DNA of 64,000 nucleotides from Desulfovibrio piger (GTDB lineage: Bacteria; Desulfobacterota; Desulfovibrionia; Desulfovibrionales; Desulfovibrionaceae). The position numbers and the translations under genes are program-made. The notes beneath the pieces are model-generated. The model saw only the letters and a list, made by a program, of their open reading frames with translations, searched no databases and was not told where the DNA came from. The stretch spans positions 1 to 64,000 of the forward strand of contig NZ_JABAFY010000003.1 of the NCBI RefSeq assembly GCF_012843875.1. Reading direction: 5' to 3'. Position 1 is the first letter of the stretch. Every line of letters starts with the position of its first letter. Positions 16,582 through 25,031 of this stretch are shown one piece after another.

Positions 16582-18192
16582 ATGCGTCTGGATGCTCTTG
16601 TCATCAATCTGAACCGCTTCGGGGATCTGCTGCTCAGCCAGCCCCTGCTGCACGACCTGCACAAGGCCGGGCGCAGCACCACGCTGCTTTGTCTGGAAAA
16701 ATACGCGGACACCGAGGGCCTGCTGCAATTCGCCAGCCCTCTGCTCACCGTGCCCGATCACCTGGTCAGTCCCGAACAGGCCGACGCCACCCGCCACGAA
16801 CTGCAGGCGTGGGCCGAAAACCTGCGCGCCACCATGCAGGCCGACCACATCATCAACCTGACGCCCAGCATGCCCGCCCGTCTGCTGGCCACCGCCCTGG
16901 CCCCCGCGCCCGAGGCCGTGCTGGGCTTCGGACTGGACCACAAGGGGCGTCCGCGCGTGGACGGCCTCTGGCCCGCCTTCCTCCATGCCGCCGAGCTGCG
17001 CCAGAGCAACGCGCCCTTCAACCTGGCCGACATGTTCCGCATGACCGGCGCTCCCCTGCTGGGCGGCCTTTCCGGCCGGCTGCTCTCCCAGCCCGGCTCC
17101 GGCCTGCTCAGCGAACTGGGCACCGAGGCCCGCGAGACGGCCCGCCGCCTGCTGGCCCACGCACCGGTGATCCGGCACGGCTTCATCGGCATGCAGCTGG
17201 GCGCCAGCGAAAAACGCCGCCAGTGGCCGGTGAGCCACTTTGTGGAGCTGGGCAAGCGCATCTGGCAGGAAGAGGGCATCTGCCCCGTCCTGCTGGGCGA
17301 GGCCTCGGAACGCCCCCTGGCCGACGAATACGCCCGCCTGACCAGCACCCCCTTCGTGGACGTGGTGGGGCAGACCAATATCTTCGAGCTGGGCGCCGTC
17401 CTGCGCGAGATGGCCATGCTGGTCACCAACAATACCGGCACCATGCATCTGGCGGCCGGTCTGGGCCTGCCCCTGCTCTCCATCTTCCTGGCCACGGCCC
17501 AGCCCTGCGATACCGGCCCCTACCTGCCCGGCAGCTGCTGTCTGGAGCCCACCCTGCCCTGCCATCCCTGCCCGCATGACCACGACTGCGTCCTGGGCGA
17601 GAAGTGCCGCCACCACATCAGCGCCTCCATCGTGGCCGACCTGGTGCTGGCCAAGCTCACCAGCGGCCAGTGGAGCGAAGGCATCACCACCTCGGCCTGC
17701 CGTGAGGCCCGCATCTGGCAGACGGCCACCGACTCGCGCGGTTTCATCACCACCACCTGCCTGTCCGACCACAAGGCCGATGACCGCACCCTCTGGCTCT
17801 GCCAGCAGCGCGTTTACTGGCGGCGCATCCTGGATGACCTGACCTCCGGGGCCACGGAGCCCACGCCCCTGACCAATGTGCCCCTGAGCATGGCCTGCCC
17901 CAACTATTCCAGCCAGTTCGCGGCCCGCGTGGGCAAAGCCCTGAGCCATTGCGCCCGCCTGCTCCAGACCCTGCTGCAGGAATGCGCCCCCCTGCCGGAG
18001 AGCTTCGATCCCACGGGCCACCCCCTGTGCATGACCATCCTCCAGCACATGCAGTCCTGCCCGGAACTGGCCAGCATGGCCTTTTTCTGGCACCAGCTCT
18101 GCCAGCACTACCAGGGCCGCGGCCCCCGCTTCCTCCAGGCCGTGCGCCTGCTGCACGCCCATATCCTGCGCTGGGCCAAGAGCTTCGATTAA
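16582..18192 (+). CDS. Glycosyltransferase family 9 (heptosyltransferase-like) with C-terminal extension
   Basis: A 536-residue protein. The first 350 residues follow the ADP-heptose:LPS heptosyltransferase fold: MRLDALVINLNRFGDLLLSQPLLHDLH at the start, an acceptor-domain middle, and a donor-domain block with GMQLGASEKRRQWPVSHFVELG and MLVTNNTGTMHLAAGLGLPLLSIF. A cysteine-rich insert (LPCHPCPHDHDCVLGEKCRHHIS) follows, as seen in some family members. Residues about 355-536 are extra: they are helical with a fragment LLEECAPLPE-type pattern and have no family I recognise. Typical enzymes are 320-360 residues. It should add a sugar to lipopolysaccharide core at the inner membrane's inner face. 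AAGGAA precedes the start; the gene ends at a strong terminator. Confidence 0.82.
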   Translation: MRLDALVINLNRFGDLLLSQPLLHDLHKAGRSTTLLCLEKYADTEGLLQFASPLLTVPDHLVSPEQADATRHELQAWAENLRATMQADHIINLTPSMPARLLATALAPAPEAVLGFGLDHKGRPRVDGLWPAFLHAAELRQSNAPFNLADMFRMTGAPLLGGLSGRLLSQPGSGLLSELGTEARETARRLLAHAPVIRHGFIGMQLGASEKRRQWPVSHFVELGKRIWQEEGICPVLLGEASERPLADEYARLTSTPFVDVVGQTNIFELGAVLREMAMLVTNNTGTMHLAAGLGLPLLSIFLATAQPCDTGPYLPGSCCLEPTLPCHPCPHDHDCVLGEKCRHHISASIVADLVLAKLTSGQWSEGITTSACREARIWQTATDSRGFITTTCLSDHKADDRTLWLCQQRVYWRRILDDLTSGATEPTPLTNVPLSMACPNYSSQFAARVGKALSHCARLLQTLLQECAPLPESFDPTGHPLCMTILQHMQSCPELASMAFFWHQLCQHYQGRGPRFLQAVRLLHAHILRWAKSFD

Positions 18193-18263
18193 GGCCTGTC
18201 ATCGGACTTTGCCGGGGAAGGGGCCCCTTCCCAAAACGCGCTTTATTCCATTATATAGCTGAG

Positions 18264-18306
18264 AAGAAAGAGGCGACCGTCATTGACAGTCGCCTCTTTC
18301 TTTTTT
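18264..18306 (+). terminator. Intrinsic terminator
   Basis: The stem AAGAAAGAGGCGAC (18264-18277) pairs with GTCGCCTCTTTCTT (18289-18302), followed by further T residues. It ends the glycosyltransferase transcript and separates it from the convergent gene at 18315. Confidence 0.9.
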
Positions 18307-18314
18307 CTTTTCGA

Positions 18315-18989
18315 TCATCCTGCATCAAGGGCAGAGAGCAGAATCCGCCAGCCTTCACTGCCCAGATTCCCGGGACTGAGCGTTGGACGCCTTGGATTAC
18401 GACACTCGATCCGCCGGGGATATGTCGCCAGCCCCGGAACAGCCTCTTCCCATATTTTTTTGCTCCGCAATTGAACGACTAACGCCCTTCTGTTCATTGC
18501 AGCGAGCAGGATGCGCTGCGTGAAGTCGAAAGAAGGTAAGAGTGGCATCTTCTTAAATTCTTTTGACTTATATGGATATGCCTGCAAGAGTAAAAAACTA
18601 TTGGCGCATTTTTTTAAATCAAAATCAATTTCAAAGAGTTTCCTAAATTTATCCACCCAATAATCATATCCCTTGTTCCCTTGTTTAAAACAAGGATTCA
18701 AGTGATAGAATGGATAGTCCTGTACGGAAAATCCACGCGTATTTTTCATGGCTTGCTGAAATTTTGCATTGCCAAGCATGATAGCCGCATCATCTTCGCT
18801 GTATCCCGGATTCAAGTTCAGTAGGACGACAGGTGCGTCCAGACGGCCTGAAAAGGGTTCCGGGGGCAATTCGGTATGCAGCTCATAAGGAGTCCCGGCA
18901 TATTTCTGGTTGAATGCAGAGACCACCGCCGCATCGGCCTGCAAGACGAAAGGCCGCGCTTCTGGAAGAAGACACCACGGATTATCCAT
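18315..18989 (-). CDS. Hypothetical protein with an LNPG motif (uracil-DNA-glycosylase-like)
   Basis: A 224-residue soluble protein not matched to a named family. Residues about 53-62 (VVLLNLNPGY) and the C-terminal SPGNLG region recall the fold-defining motifs of the uracil-DNA glycosylase superfamily, where a similar Asn-Pro-Gly turn sits at the end of the first strand; this is a weak match. The middle (residues about 75-165) is rich in Lys, Phe, Tyr and Asn and its DNA (about 18480-18800) is far more AT-rich than all neighbours, which suggests recent transfer. GAGGAGATGT precedes the start. It stands alone between a terminator and a 14-bp inverted repeat. DNA repair or defence is possible but not shown. 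Confidence 0.55.
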   Translation of the reverse strand: MDNPWCLLPEARPFVLQADAAVVSAFNQKYAGTPYELHTELPPEPFSGRLDAPVVLLNLNPGYSEDDAAIMLGNAKFQQAMKNTRGFSVQDYPFYHLNPCFKQGNKGYDYWVDKFRKLFEIDFDLKKCANSFLLLQAYPYKSKEFKKMPLLPSFDFTQRILLAAMNRRALVVQLRSKKIWEEAVPGLATYPRRIECRNPRRPTLSPGNLGSEGWRILLSALDAG

Positions 18990-19045
18990 ACATCTCCTCG
19001 CTCAGGAAAGACGGAATAAAGGGCGCTGGGGAGGGGGTGGGGAGT

Positions 19046-19100
19046 TTGAGGGGCGGGGGATCCCCTCGCCTGGCGCGAGAGGTGCTCCCCCGCCCCTCAA
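19046..19100. repeat. Long GC-rich inverted repeat
   Basis: The 14-base arms at 19046-19059 and 19087-19100 are perfect inverted copies with a 27-base loop. No T-run follows on either strand. It lies between thiE and the UDG-like gene on the minus strand, 12 bases after the thiE stop, and may protect or end the thiE transcript in a Rho-like manner. Confidence 0.5.
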
Positions 19101-19111
19101 GAAATCATATC

Positions 19112-19753
19112 CTACATCCCCCGCTGCATGGCGGCGCGTACGGCCTGCACCTTGGCGGCGATGTCGGGGGCGCCCACCAGTTCGGAGACCAGGGCGCAGC
19201 AGCGGGCCCCGTGACGGGCCACATCCGTGATATTGTGTTCCTTGATGCCGCCGATGGCCACGAAGGGGATGCTGATGTTGGCGGCCACCCAGTCCAGATA
19301 ATCGAAGCCCACCGGGGCCACCACGTCCTCCTTGGTCTTGGTGGCGAAGATGGGCCCCACGCCGATGTAGTCGGCGCCCACGGCCACGGCGGCCCTGGCC
19401 TGTTCCGGGCTGTGGGTGGACAGGCCGATGCACATCTTGGGGCCCACCAGCTGGCGCACCGCAGGCAGGGGGAAGTCCTCCTGTCCGATATGCACGCCGT
19501 CGGCTTCGGCCAGGATGGCAAGGTCCACATGGTCGTCCACGATGAAGCAGGCCCCGGCCTCGCGGGTCAGGCGGCGCATCAGACGGCATTCTTCCAGCAT
19601 CTCACCGGATTTCATGTGCTTTTCACGGTACTGGATGATCTTGACCCCGGCCCCCAGCAGGGCGGAGACCACGGTCTCCAGCGTGCGGCCGCAGGAAAGG
19701 CGGGCATCGGTCAGGGCATAGATGTCGGTCTGGCCCGGCAGGATCACAGGCAT
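19112..19753 (-). CDS. thiE: Thiamine-phosphate synthase
   Basis: A 213-residue TIM-barrel enzyme that joins HMP pyrophosphate and thiazole phosphate to thiamine phosphate in the cytoplasm. The family motifs are present in order: IYALTDARL, VKIIQYREKHM (Gln and Arg-Glu-Lys of the pyrophosphate site), FIVDDHVDLAILAEADGVHIGQEDFP, GLSTHSPEQA, DYIGVGPIFATKTKED and IPFVAIGGIKEHN. Length is normal. The start at 19753 has GAGGAG about six bases upstream; a longer open frame lacks homology. It begins 35 bases after the DUF362 gene on the same strand, so the two are probably one transcript. No other thi gene and no convincing TPP riboswitch is seen nearby. Confidence 0.95.
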   Translation of the reverse strand: MPVILPGQTDIYALTDARLSCGRTLETVVSALLGAGVKIIQYREKHMKSGEMLEECRLMRRLTREAGACFIVDDHVDLAILAEADGVHIGQEDFPLPAVRQLVGPKMCIGLSTHSPEQARAAVAVGADYIGVGPIFATKTKEDVVAPVGFDYLDWVAANISIPFVAIGGIKEHNITDVARHGARCCALVSELVGAPDIAAKVQAVRAAMQRGM

Positions 19754-19788
19754 GGTCAACTCCTCGCTCCCCGGGGGAGCAGCTTTCG

Positions 19789-20784
19789 TTATTTTCGGCG
19801 CGCCAGCCACAGGCGGCGCAGGCAACTCTTGAACAGGCGCCAGGGCCGGAACGAGGTGTGCATCAGCTCGTCCGGCAGGATGAAGCCCGTACAGTCGAAA
19901 TCTTCGGGCCGGGCCAGCACATAGTCGGGCTGCCAGCCCGCACGGCGGCATCCCGGCGCTTCCCGCCGTTCCAGGGCCGCGCCCAGGGGCGTGCCGGCCA
20001 GAGGCAGGCCCAGCACCGCGCACAGGGCCTCGTCCAGGGCCACGGCCGAAGGGCTGGCCCCCAGCAGGCCCAGAGGGAAGGGCTGTCCCTTGCTGGGGCC
20101 CGTCACATGCATGGCGGTCAGGCCGTCGGCCACGGCGGCCACCGGCGGCAGACCGGCCCAGAGGGCGGCGATGCAGTCGGCGAAAAAGTCGGGCTCCTGT
20201 CCCTGCCGCGTATGGATGAGGGCCTTGCGCAGGCCGCAGACGCAGCCGAACAGGTTCTTGACCGCCAGGGTCAGGCGCATCTGGGAATGGGCCTTGACCC
20301 GGGGCAGGGAAAAGATGACGTCGCTTTCCAGCGCCACCCGGGCCACCCCGAAGGAAACGGGCCCGCCCCGGCGCAGGGGCAGCTCCAGCGGACGGGGATC
20401 GGCCAGGGACTCCACCCGCAGGCCCAGCGGCCGCAGGGCCTCTTCCACGCCTGTCTGCCGGGCCACGGCCGTGGCCGTACCGAAACCGGGCGAATCCCCC
20501 ACCCGCACGCGGGCCCCCTGGTCCAGCAGCCAGCGGCAGACGGCGGCCACCACCACGGGGCTGGTGCAGGCCAGGGGCGTGGCCGTCAGCAGATTGGGTT
20601 TGACCAGCACATGGGCCGAACGCAGGGAAAAGGACGAGGCCAGACCCGCGCGGTCGAGAAGAAGGGGCAGGGCCTGTGCCACGGCCCCGCTGTCGGCGGG
20701 GGAAAAGCGTTGCAGGGCAACAGCGACCTTGAGAGCAGAGGCCGGGACATCCTGACGGAGGAAAGAAGAGAGGCTCTGGGACAT
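19789..20784 (-). CDS. DUF362 family protein
   Basis: A 331-residue protein of the DUF362 family. Recognisable pieces are HVLVKPNLLTATP (about residues 56-68), VRVGDSPGFG, and VIFSLPRVKAHSQMRLTLAVKNLFGCVCGLRKALIHTRQG, where the lysine-asparagine-leucine-phenylalanine-glycine stretch is the family hallmark. Many relatives carry two ferredoxin clusters at the C-terminus; this one does not, and has only scattered cysteines. Members are found in anaerobes and have no settled function, though an iron-sulfur or redox role is often suggested. The ATG at 20784 is used; an in-frame ATG at 20829 has a better GGGAG site and would add 15 residues. It is upstream of thiE in a likely two-gene operon. Confidence 0.75.
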   Translation of the reverse strand: MSQSLSSFLRQDVPASALKVAVALQRFSPADSGAVAQALPLLLDRAGLASSFSLRSAHVLVKPNLLTATPLACTSPVVVAAVCRWLLDQGARVRVGDSPGFGTATAVARQTGVEEALRPLGLRVESLADPRPLELPLRRGGPVSFGVARVALESDVIFSLPRVKAHSQMRLTLAVKNLFGCVCGLRKALIHTRQGQEPDFFADCIAALWAGLPPVAAVADGLTAMHVTGPSKGQPFPLGLLGASPSAVALDEALCAVLGLPLAGTPLGAALERREAPGCRRAGWQPDYVLARPEDFDCTGFILPDELMHTSFRPWRLFKSCLRRLWLARRK

Positions 20785-20964
20785 GAGCTCACTATGCCGG
20801 GCACGGAAGGGCTTGTAAAGCCGGGCCATCCGTCTGCTCCCGGGGGGAGCCGCATGTTTACAGGAAGACCTCTTTTCAATCAGCACATCTTGCGCTATTG
20901 CTGGCTTTTCAATGTCATGATGCCCCTGTCCCTTTCCGGCAGGGGCCTTTCCCTGAGGTGGACC

Positions 20965-23634
20965 ATGTATCGCTGCCTGTTCCGTTCCCTGCCCGTTCTC
21001 ATGCTGCTGACCGTCCTCAGCCTCGTGCCGGCCCTTTCCGGAGACGCCTGCCGGGAGATGACCTCCCTCGTCGGCCCGACTTGTGCCCTGGCCGACGAAG
21101 CGCCCCAGAAAAACGACGACAAGGCCGACGCCAAAAAGGACGACAAGGCCCAGGACAAAAAAGCCGCTTCCAGCGCCCCTGCCGAAGCCGATGCGGCTCC
21201 CACGGTGGACCCGCTGGAGAACATCTGGGCCGGCCAGAAGGACATGCTGGACGACATCAACAGCAGTACGCGCGGCCTGGTGCGTGACATCAACAAGCAG
21301 GCGGAGACCATGTCCAAGCAGGCGCGGCCCATCGTCGAGGAAGCCCGCCGCCTGCTCCTGCTCATCAACACGTTCAAGAACTGGCCCAACCCGCTGGAGG
21401 CCCTGGACCGCCGCATCTCCTTCACCGTGCAGCAGATGCAGCAGGTCATCGACCCCGTGCTGCTGGCCCGCAACAGCGTCAACTCCCTGCTGGAGCGCGT
21501 CAACCATCTGGCCGAGAGCCTGCCCGAGACCAAGGATCTGCCGTCCAACGCCGAGATCCGCGACTACTCGCGCCAGGTCACCAAGGCCCAGAAAAGCCTG
21601 ACCGACGTCATCAAGCGCTATGATTCCGTGCTGTCGCCCACCCAGGACATGATGGCCGATCTGAAGAAGGCACAGAAAGACATCGCCACCATGCTGCCCC
21701 AGCTGTGGCGGGACTACTATCTGCAAGGCCCGGTGCCCTATCTCAGCCTCGAGACCTGGGAGACCGTGCCCAAACGCCTGCAATATGTCTGGCAGGGCAT
21801 CCAGCTGCGCCTGCCCGTGGAGATCCCCGTCAGCGCCGACGGCTGGCATACGGCCGGCCTGCGCTTCGCCCTTTGCCTTTTGCTGGTGCTGTTCACCGGC
21901 ATGGTGCTCTACCGTCGCTGGCGCCATTCCGGGACCCACGGCGAGGTGGGCCGCCACATGTTCCATGTGAGCCTGCCCTGGATCGGCCTGGGCCTGTCCC
22001 TGCTGGCTTCGTCGCTGTCCGCCCACGGGGATGTGTTCCGCTGCTTCCTGGCCCTGGGCAACCTGAGCATCATCATCGGCGAAGTTTTCCTGGCCTGGGA
22101 CCTGCGCCGCTTGCAGCACCCGGACAAGGCCGCCGTCAGCAACCCCCTGTGGCAGCTCATCCCGCTGACGCTCTTTTCCTACATCCTGATCTACCTGCCC
22201 CTGCCGCCGGTGGTGACCCTCATCGCCTGGGTGGTGCTCATGCTCCTGCACCGTCTGTGGCGCGCCAAGAGCCACAGCCTGGAGGCCAGCACCCAGCTCG
22301 AGTCCACCCTCCTGTCAGGCAGCGCCATCATCTTCTGGGTGACCCTGGTGCTGGCCGTCATGGGCCTGCACATCTTCAGCATGGGCCTGTACCTGTTCTA
22401 CGTCTCCTGCTCGCTGGCCCTGCAGATCAGCGTGGCCAGCATGTCGGCCATCAACCGCTACAATGACCAGCTGCCCGACGAGGGCGGCTCGGCTGCCGTC
22501 TCCAGCCTCATGCTGGCCCTGGCCGCGCCTGTCATCCTGCTGCTGGTCATCGGCGGCATGTCCCTGTGGGTCTGCACCCTGCCCGGCGGCCTTTCCCTGT
22601 TGCAGGACTTCGTGCTCCAGGGCGTCAACGTGGGCGAGACGCGCTTCAACATGGTGCAGGTGCTGCTCATCATCAGCGTCTTCTTCCTGACCCGCACCGC
22701 CGTGCGCATGGGCACGCTCTTCCTTTCGCGCATGCCCAGCCGCGGTCTGCGTATCGACCCCACGCTCATCCAGCCCCTGCAGACGGCCTTCACCTACGCC
22801 CTGTGGGCGTTCTTCGGCCTGTTCACCCTGCGCTCGCTGGGCATGGAACTGAGCAACCTGGCCATGGTCGCCGGTGGTCTGTCCGTCGGTATCGGTTTCG
22901 GCATGCAGACCATCATCAACAACTTCCTCTCCGGCCTGATCCTCATCTTCAGCCGCACCATGCAGGTAGGCGACGTGGTCGAAGTGGGCACCACCACGGG
23001 CCGCGTGCGCAAGATCAGCGTGCGCGCCACCATCGTGGAGACCTACGACAACGCCGTCATCTACGTGCCCAACTCCGAATTCGTGTCCACGCGCCTCATC
23101 AACTGGACGCGCAACAGCCGTACGGTGCGCCGTGACGTGGTGGTGGGCGTGGCCTACGGCAGCGACACCACCCTGGTCATGAAGCTGCTGGCCTCCGTGG
23201 CCAACGGCCACAGCGACATCCTCAAGTACCCCGCGCCGGTGGTGCTGTTCTCCAACTTCGGCGCCAGCACTCTGGACTTCACCCTGCGCTTCTGGGTGCG
23301 GGACTACGATGTCAGCGTCAAGACGGCCTCGGAGCTGCTGTTCGAGATCGACCAGCTGTTCCGCAAGAACAATATCGAGATCGCTTTCCCGCAGATGGAC
23401 GTGCACATCAAGGACATGCCGCCCCGTGCCCGGAGCCCGCGTGACATGGCCACGCGCCCCACGGCGGCCCTGCCCGACTCTCCCGCCGACCGTCGCGCCC
23501 CGCACGGCAGCGCCCGGCCCCAGCATCCCCTGCGCAACCGCAAGCCCCGTCCCGGCGGCAAGCTGGCCCCGCGCCCCCGGCCTGCGGTCGATGACGACAC
23601 GCCCACCGACGAGGACCGTCAGCTGACGGCCTGA
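20965..23634 (+). CDS. Large mechanosensitive channel of the MscS family
   Basis: An 889-residue protein with a signal peptide (MYRCLFRSLPVLMLLTVLSL..., cut near ALA), an Asp/Lys-rich linker, a periplasmic helical domain (about 70-280, including NEISS-like coiled segments such as INKQAETMSKQARPIVEEARRL), then about eleven membrane segments. The MscS core lies at about residues 615-830: the pore-lining helix SNLAMVAGGLSVGIGFGMQTIINNFLSGL, the beta domain QVGDVVEVGTTTGRVRKISVRATIVETYDNAVIYVPNS and the alpha/beta vestibule. The tail is Arg/Pro-rich. Such long forms (MscK or YbiO type) open on membrane tension and release solutes under hypo-osmotic shock. GAGGTGG precedes the start. The cupin gene follows after 51 bases, so they may be cotranscribed. 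Confidence 0.92.
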   Translation: MYRCLFRSLPVLMLLTVLSLVPALSGDACREMTSLVGPTCALADEAPQKNDDKADAKKDDKAQDKKAASSAPAEADAAPTVDPLENIWAGQKDMLDDINSSTRGLVRDINKQAETMSKQARPIVEEARRLLLLINTFKNWPNPLEALDRRISFTVQQMQQVIDPVLLARNSVNSLLERVNHLAESLPETKDLPSNAEIRDYSRQVTKAQKSLTDVIKRYDSVLSPTQDMMADLKKAQKDIATMLPQLWRDYYLQGPVPYLSLETWETVPKRLQYVWQGIQLRLPVEIPVSADGWHTAGLRFALCLLLVLFTGMVLYRRWRHSGTHGEVGRHMFHVSLPWIGLGLSLLASSLSAHGDVFRCFLALGNLSIIIGEVFLAWDLRRLQHPDKAAVSNPLWQLIPLTLFSYILIYLPLPPVVTLIAWVVLMLLHRLWRAKSHSLEASTQLESTLLSGSAIIFWVTLVLAVMGLHIFSMGLYLFYVSCSLALQISVASMSAINRYNDQLPDEGGSAAVSSLMLALAAPVILLLVIGGMSLWVCTLPGGLSLLQDFVLQGVNVGETRFNMVQVLLIISVFFLTRTAVRMGTLFLSRMPSRGLRIDPTLIQPLQTAFTYALWAFFGLFTLRSLGMELSNLAMVAGGLSVGIGFGMQTIINNFLSGLILIFSRTMQVGDVVEVGTTTGRVRKISVRATIVETYDNAVIYVPNSEFVSTRLINWTRNSRTVRRDVVVGVAYGSDTTLVMKLLASVANGHSDILKYPAPVVLFSNFGASTLDFTLRFWVRDYDVSVKTASELLFEIDQLFRKNNIEIAFPQMDVHIKDMPPRARSPRDMATRPTAALPDSPADRRAPHGSARPQHPLRNRKPRPGGKLAPRPRPAVDDDTPTDEDRQLTA

Positions 23635-23685
23635 CCCGTGCGCCCATGACGGGCCCGAACCCCGTCCAACCCCCAGGAGGGAACC

Positions 23686-24030
23686 ATGATCCGCCGCAAG
23701 GAAGACCACATCCGCTTCGACAAACAGATCGCCGGAGGCCCGGGCCTGGCCCACGCCACCCAGCTCCTCAACGAAGGCGAGTTCTACGACAAGGGGCGCC
23801 TGTTCAACATCGTGCGCCTGGGGCCCGGCGACGCCGTGGGCCGTCACCAGCATGTGGGCGACATGGAGGTCTACCACATCCTCAAGGGCCAGTGCCGCTA
23901 TGACGACAACGGCACCGAGGTCATGCTCCATGCCGGGGACACGGCCGTCTGTCCCGACGGCGAATGGCATGCCGTCTACAACGACGGCCCCGACGACATG
24001 GAGATGGTCTGCCTGATCCTGTTCAAGTAG
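23686..24030 (+). CDS. Small cupin-domain protein
   Basis: A 114-residue single-domain cupin. The two family motifs are clear: GPGDAVGRHQHVGDMEVYHILKG (about residues 46-68), which supplies His, His and Glu metal ligands, and GDTAVCPDGEWHAVYN (about 84-99), which supplies the last His. It therefore probably binds a divalent metal and could be a small isomerase, dioxygenase or sugar/ligand-binding protein; nothing here narrows it. AGGAGG lies a few bases before the ATG. It follows the MscS-like gene closely and ends at an intrinsic terminator. Confidence 0.85.
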   Translation: MIRRKEDHIRFDKQIAGGPGLAHATQLLNEGEFYDKGRLFNIVRLGPGDAVGRHQHVGDMEVYHILKGQCRYDDNGTEVMLHAGDTAVCPDGEWHAVYNDGPDDMEMVCLILFK

Positions 24031-24064
24031 GACAGCGGGAAAGCCCCTGTCCGCTCCCAGACAA

Positions 24065-24092
24065 AAAAAGCCACCCGCAAGGGTGGCTTTTC
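24065..24092 (+). terminator. Intrinsic terminator
   Basis: AAAGCCACCC (24067-24076) pairs with GGGTGGCTTT (24081-24090) around a GCAA tetraloop; T and A runs on both sides make it potentially bidirectional. Confidence 0.92.
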
Positions 24093-24414
24093 CATACCGT
24101 TTACCTGAAAAATGCCGTCGCTGTCTGCCCGGTGGCCATCCCGGGCGCACGCTGTCCCATCGTCATGATGGCGGGGCCGGAGCCCGGGACCATCCCCGTC
24201 TGTCAGTGCTCACCGGTACATATCAAGGAGCCCCATGTTTCAATCCACAGTCGCCCCGTCCGCCGACTGACTCCGCAGCCGACGGATAGGGGTCGTGCGG
24301 ATTGCCCCTCCCTAAAGGGAGAGGTTACGGAAAAGGATTTCATCGGCTCCGCCGTCTTGTCAACCACTCTTTTCCCCCTGAAGGGGGAGGTTTCAAACCA
24401 CAAAGGAATTTTTG
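24093..24414. other. Intergenic stretch with small hairpins and a CRISPR-repeat-like half
   Basis: I see no gene here. Two short G/C hairpins (TCCCTAAAGGGA near 24310 and CCCCCTGAAGGGGG near 24375-24388) precede the WG-repeat lipoprotein gene. On the minus strand at 24237-24267 a 31-base stretch begins GTCG and ends GTGGATTGAAAC, like the ends of type I-C CRISPR repeats, but there is no array and the middle differs. Confidence 0.4.
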
Positions 24415-24786
24415 ATGAAAAATACAGGCTGTTCCCTGCTGCTGGCCCTGCTCCTGTGCGGCTGCGCCGCGTCACCAGCTGTCGTCCCCTTCCATTATGA
24501 CAACGGCCCCGACTATGTCCGCGAAGGCCTGTACCGCATCGTGGATGACCGGGGCCGCATGGGTTATGCGGACGAGAGCGGCCGGGTGGTGATAGCGCCC
24601 CGTTTCGCCTTTGCCCTCCCCTTCGAAGGCGGCAAGGCGAAAGTCACGGACACGGGACAACGCAAGGAGGTCCCGGGCTCCGGCGGCGAGCACTGGTACT
24701 GGGAAAGCGATGCCTGGTACTTCATCGACACAACGGGCCGAAAGACGGACGATCCCCAGGCGCGCGACGCCACCCCACGGCCGTAA
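24415..24786 (+). CDS. Short WG-repeat lipoprotein
   Basis: A 123-residue lipoprotein with signal MKNTGCSLLLALLLCGC (Cys17 as the likely lipidated residue). The mature part carries one and a half WG-type beta repeats: LYRIVDDRGRMGYADESGRVVIAPRFAFALPFEGGKAKV (about residues 39-78), in which the Gly-x-x-Asp-x-x-Gly spacing and the following Pro-x-Phe match the WG_beta_rep pattern. A second partial unit (WYFIDTTGRK) ends the domain. The start at 24415 follows AAAGGA by seven bases. WG proteins are usually surface or periplasmic and bind partners through the repeats; no specific role can be given. Confidence 0.75.
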   Translation: MKNTGCSLLLALLLCGCAASPAVVPFHYDNGPDYVREGLYRIVDDRGRMGYADESGRVVIAPRFAFALPFEGGKAKVTDTGQRKEVPGSGGEHWYWESDAWYFIDTTGRKTDDPQARDATPRP

Positions 24787-25031
24787 AGGCAGGCACTAGC
24801 CCTTTGCCGCCAGCGGGCCCTTTTACCGGCAGGCCCCGTCCCTGCGCGCATCACCGGACCTGCCTGTGCCCGTCGCTCTGTCGGGACAGTGCCCCTGTTC
24901 CTGCCGGCAGACGCGGGCCAGATCATGCCGCGCCCGTTCACGACAGCACGGCAACGGCCGCACGCACGGGCCCGTCAGCCGAAAAAGGACAAAGAGCACG
25001 CCCGTGAGGCCCAAAAGCCGTACGGCGGAGC

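Noticed and set aside
19112-20000. A TPP riboswitch controlling thiE
   Set aside because: thiE has only 35 bases of leader behind the DUF362 gene, and no TPP-aptamer core was seen before the DUF362 start.
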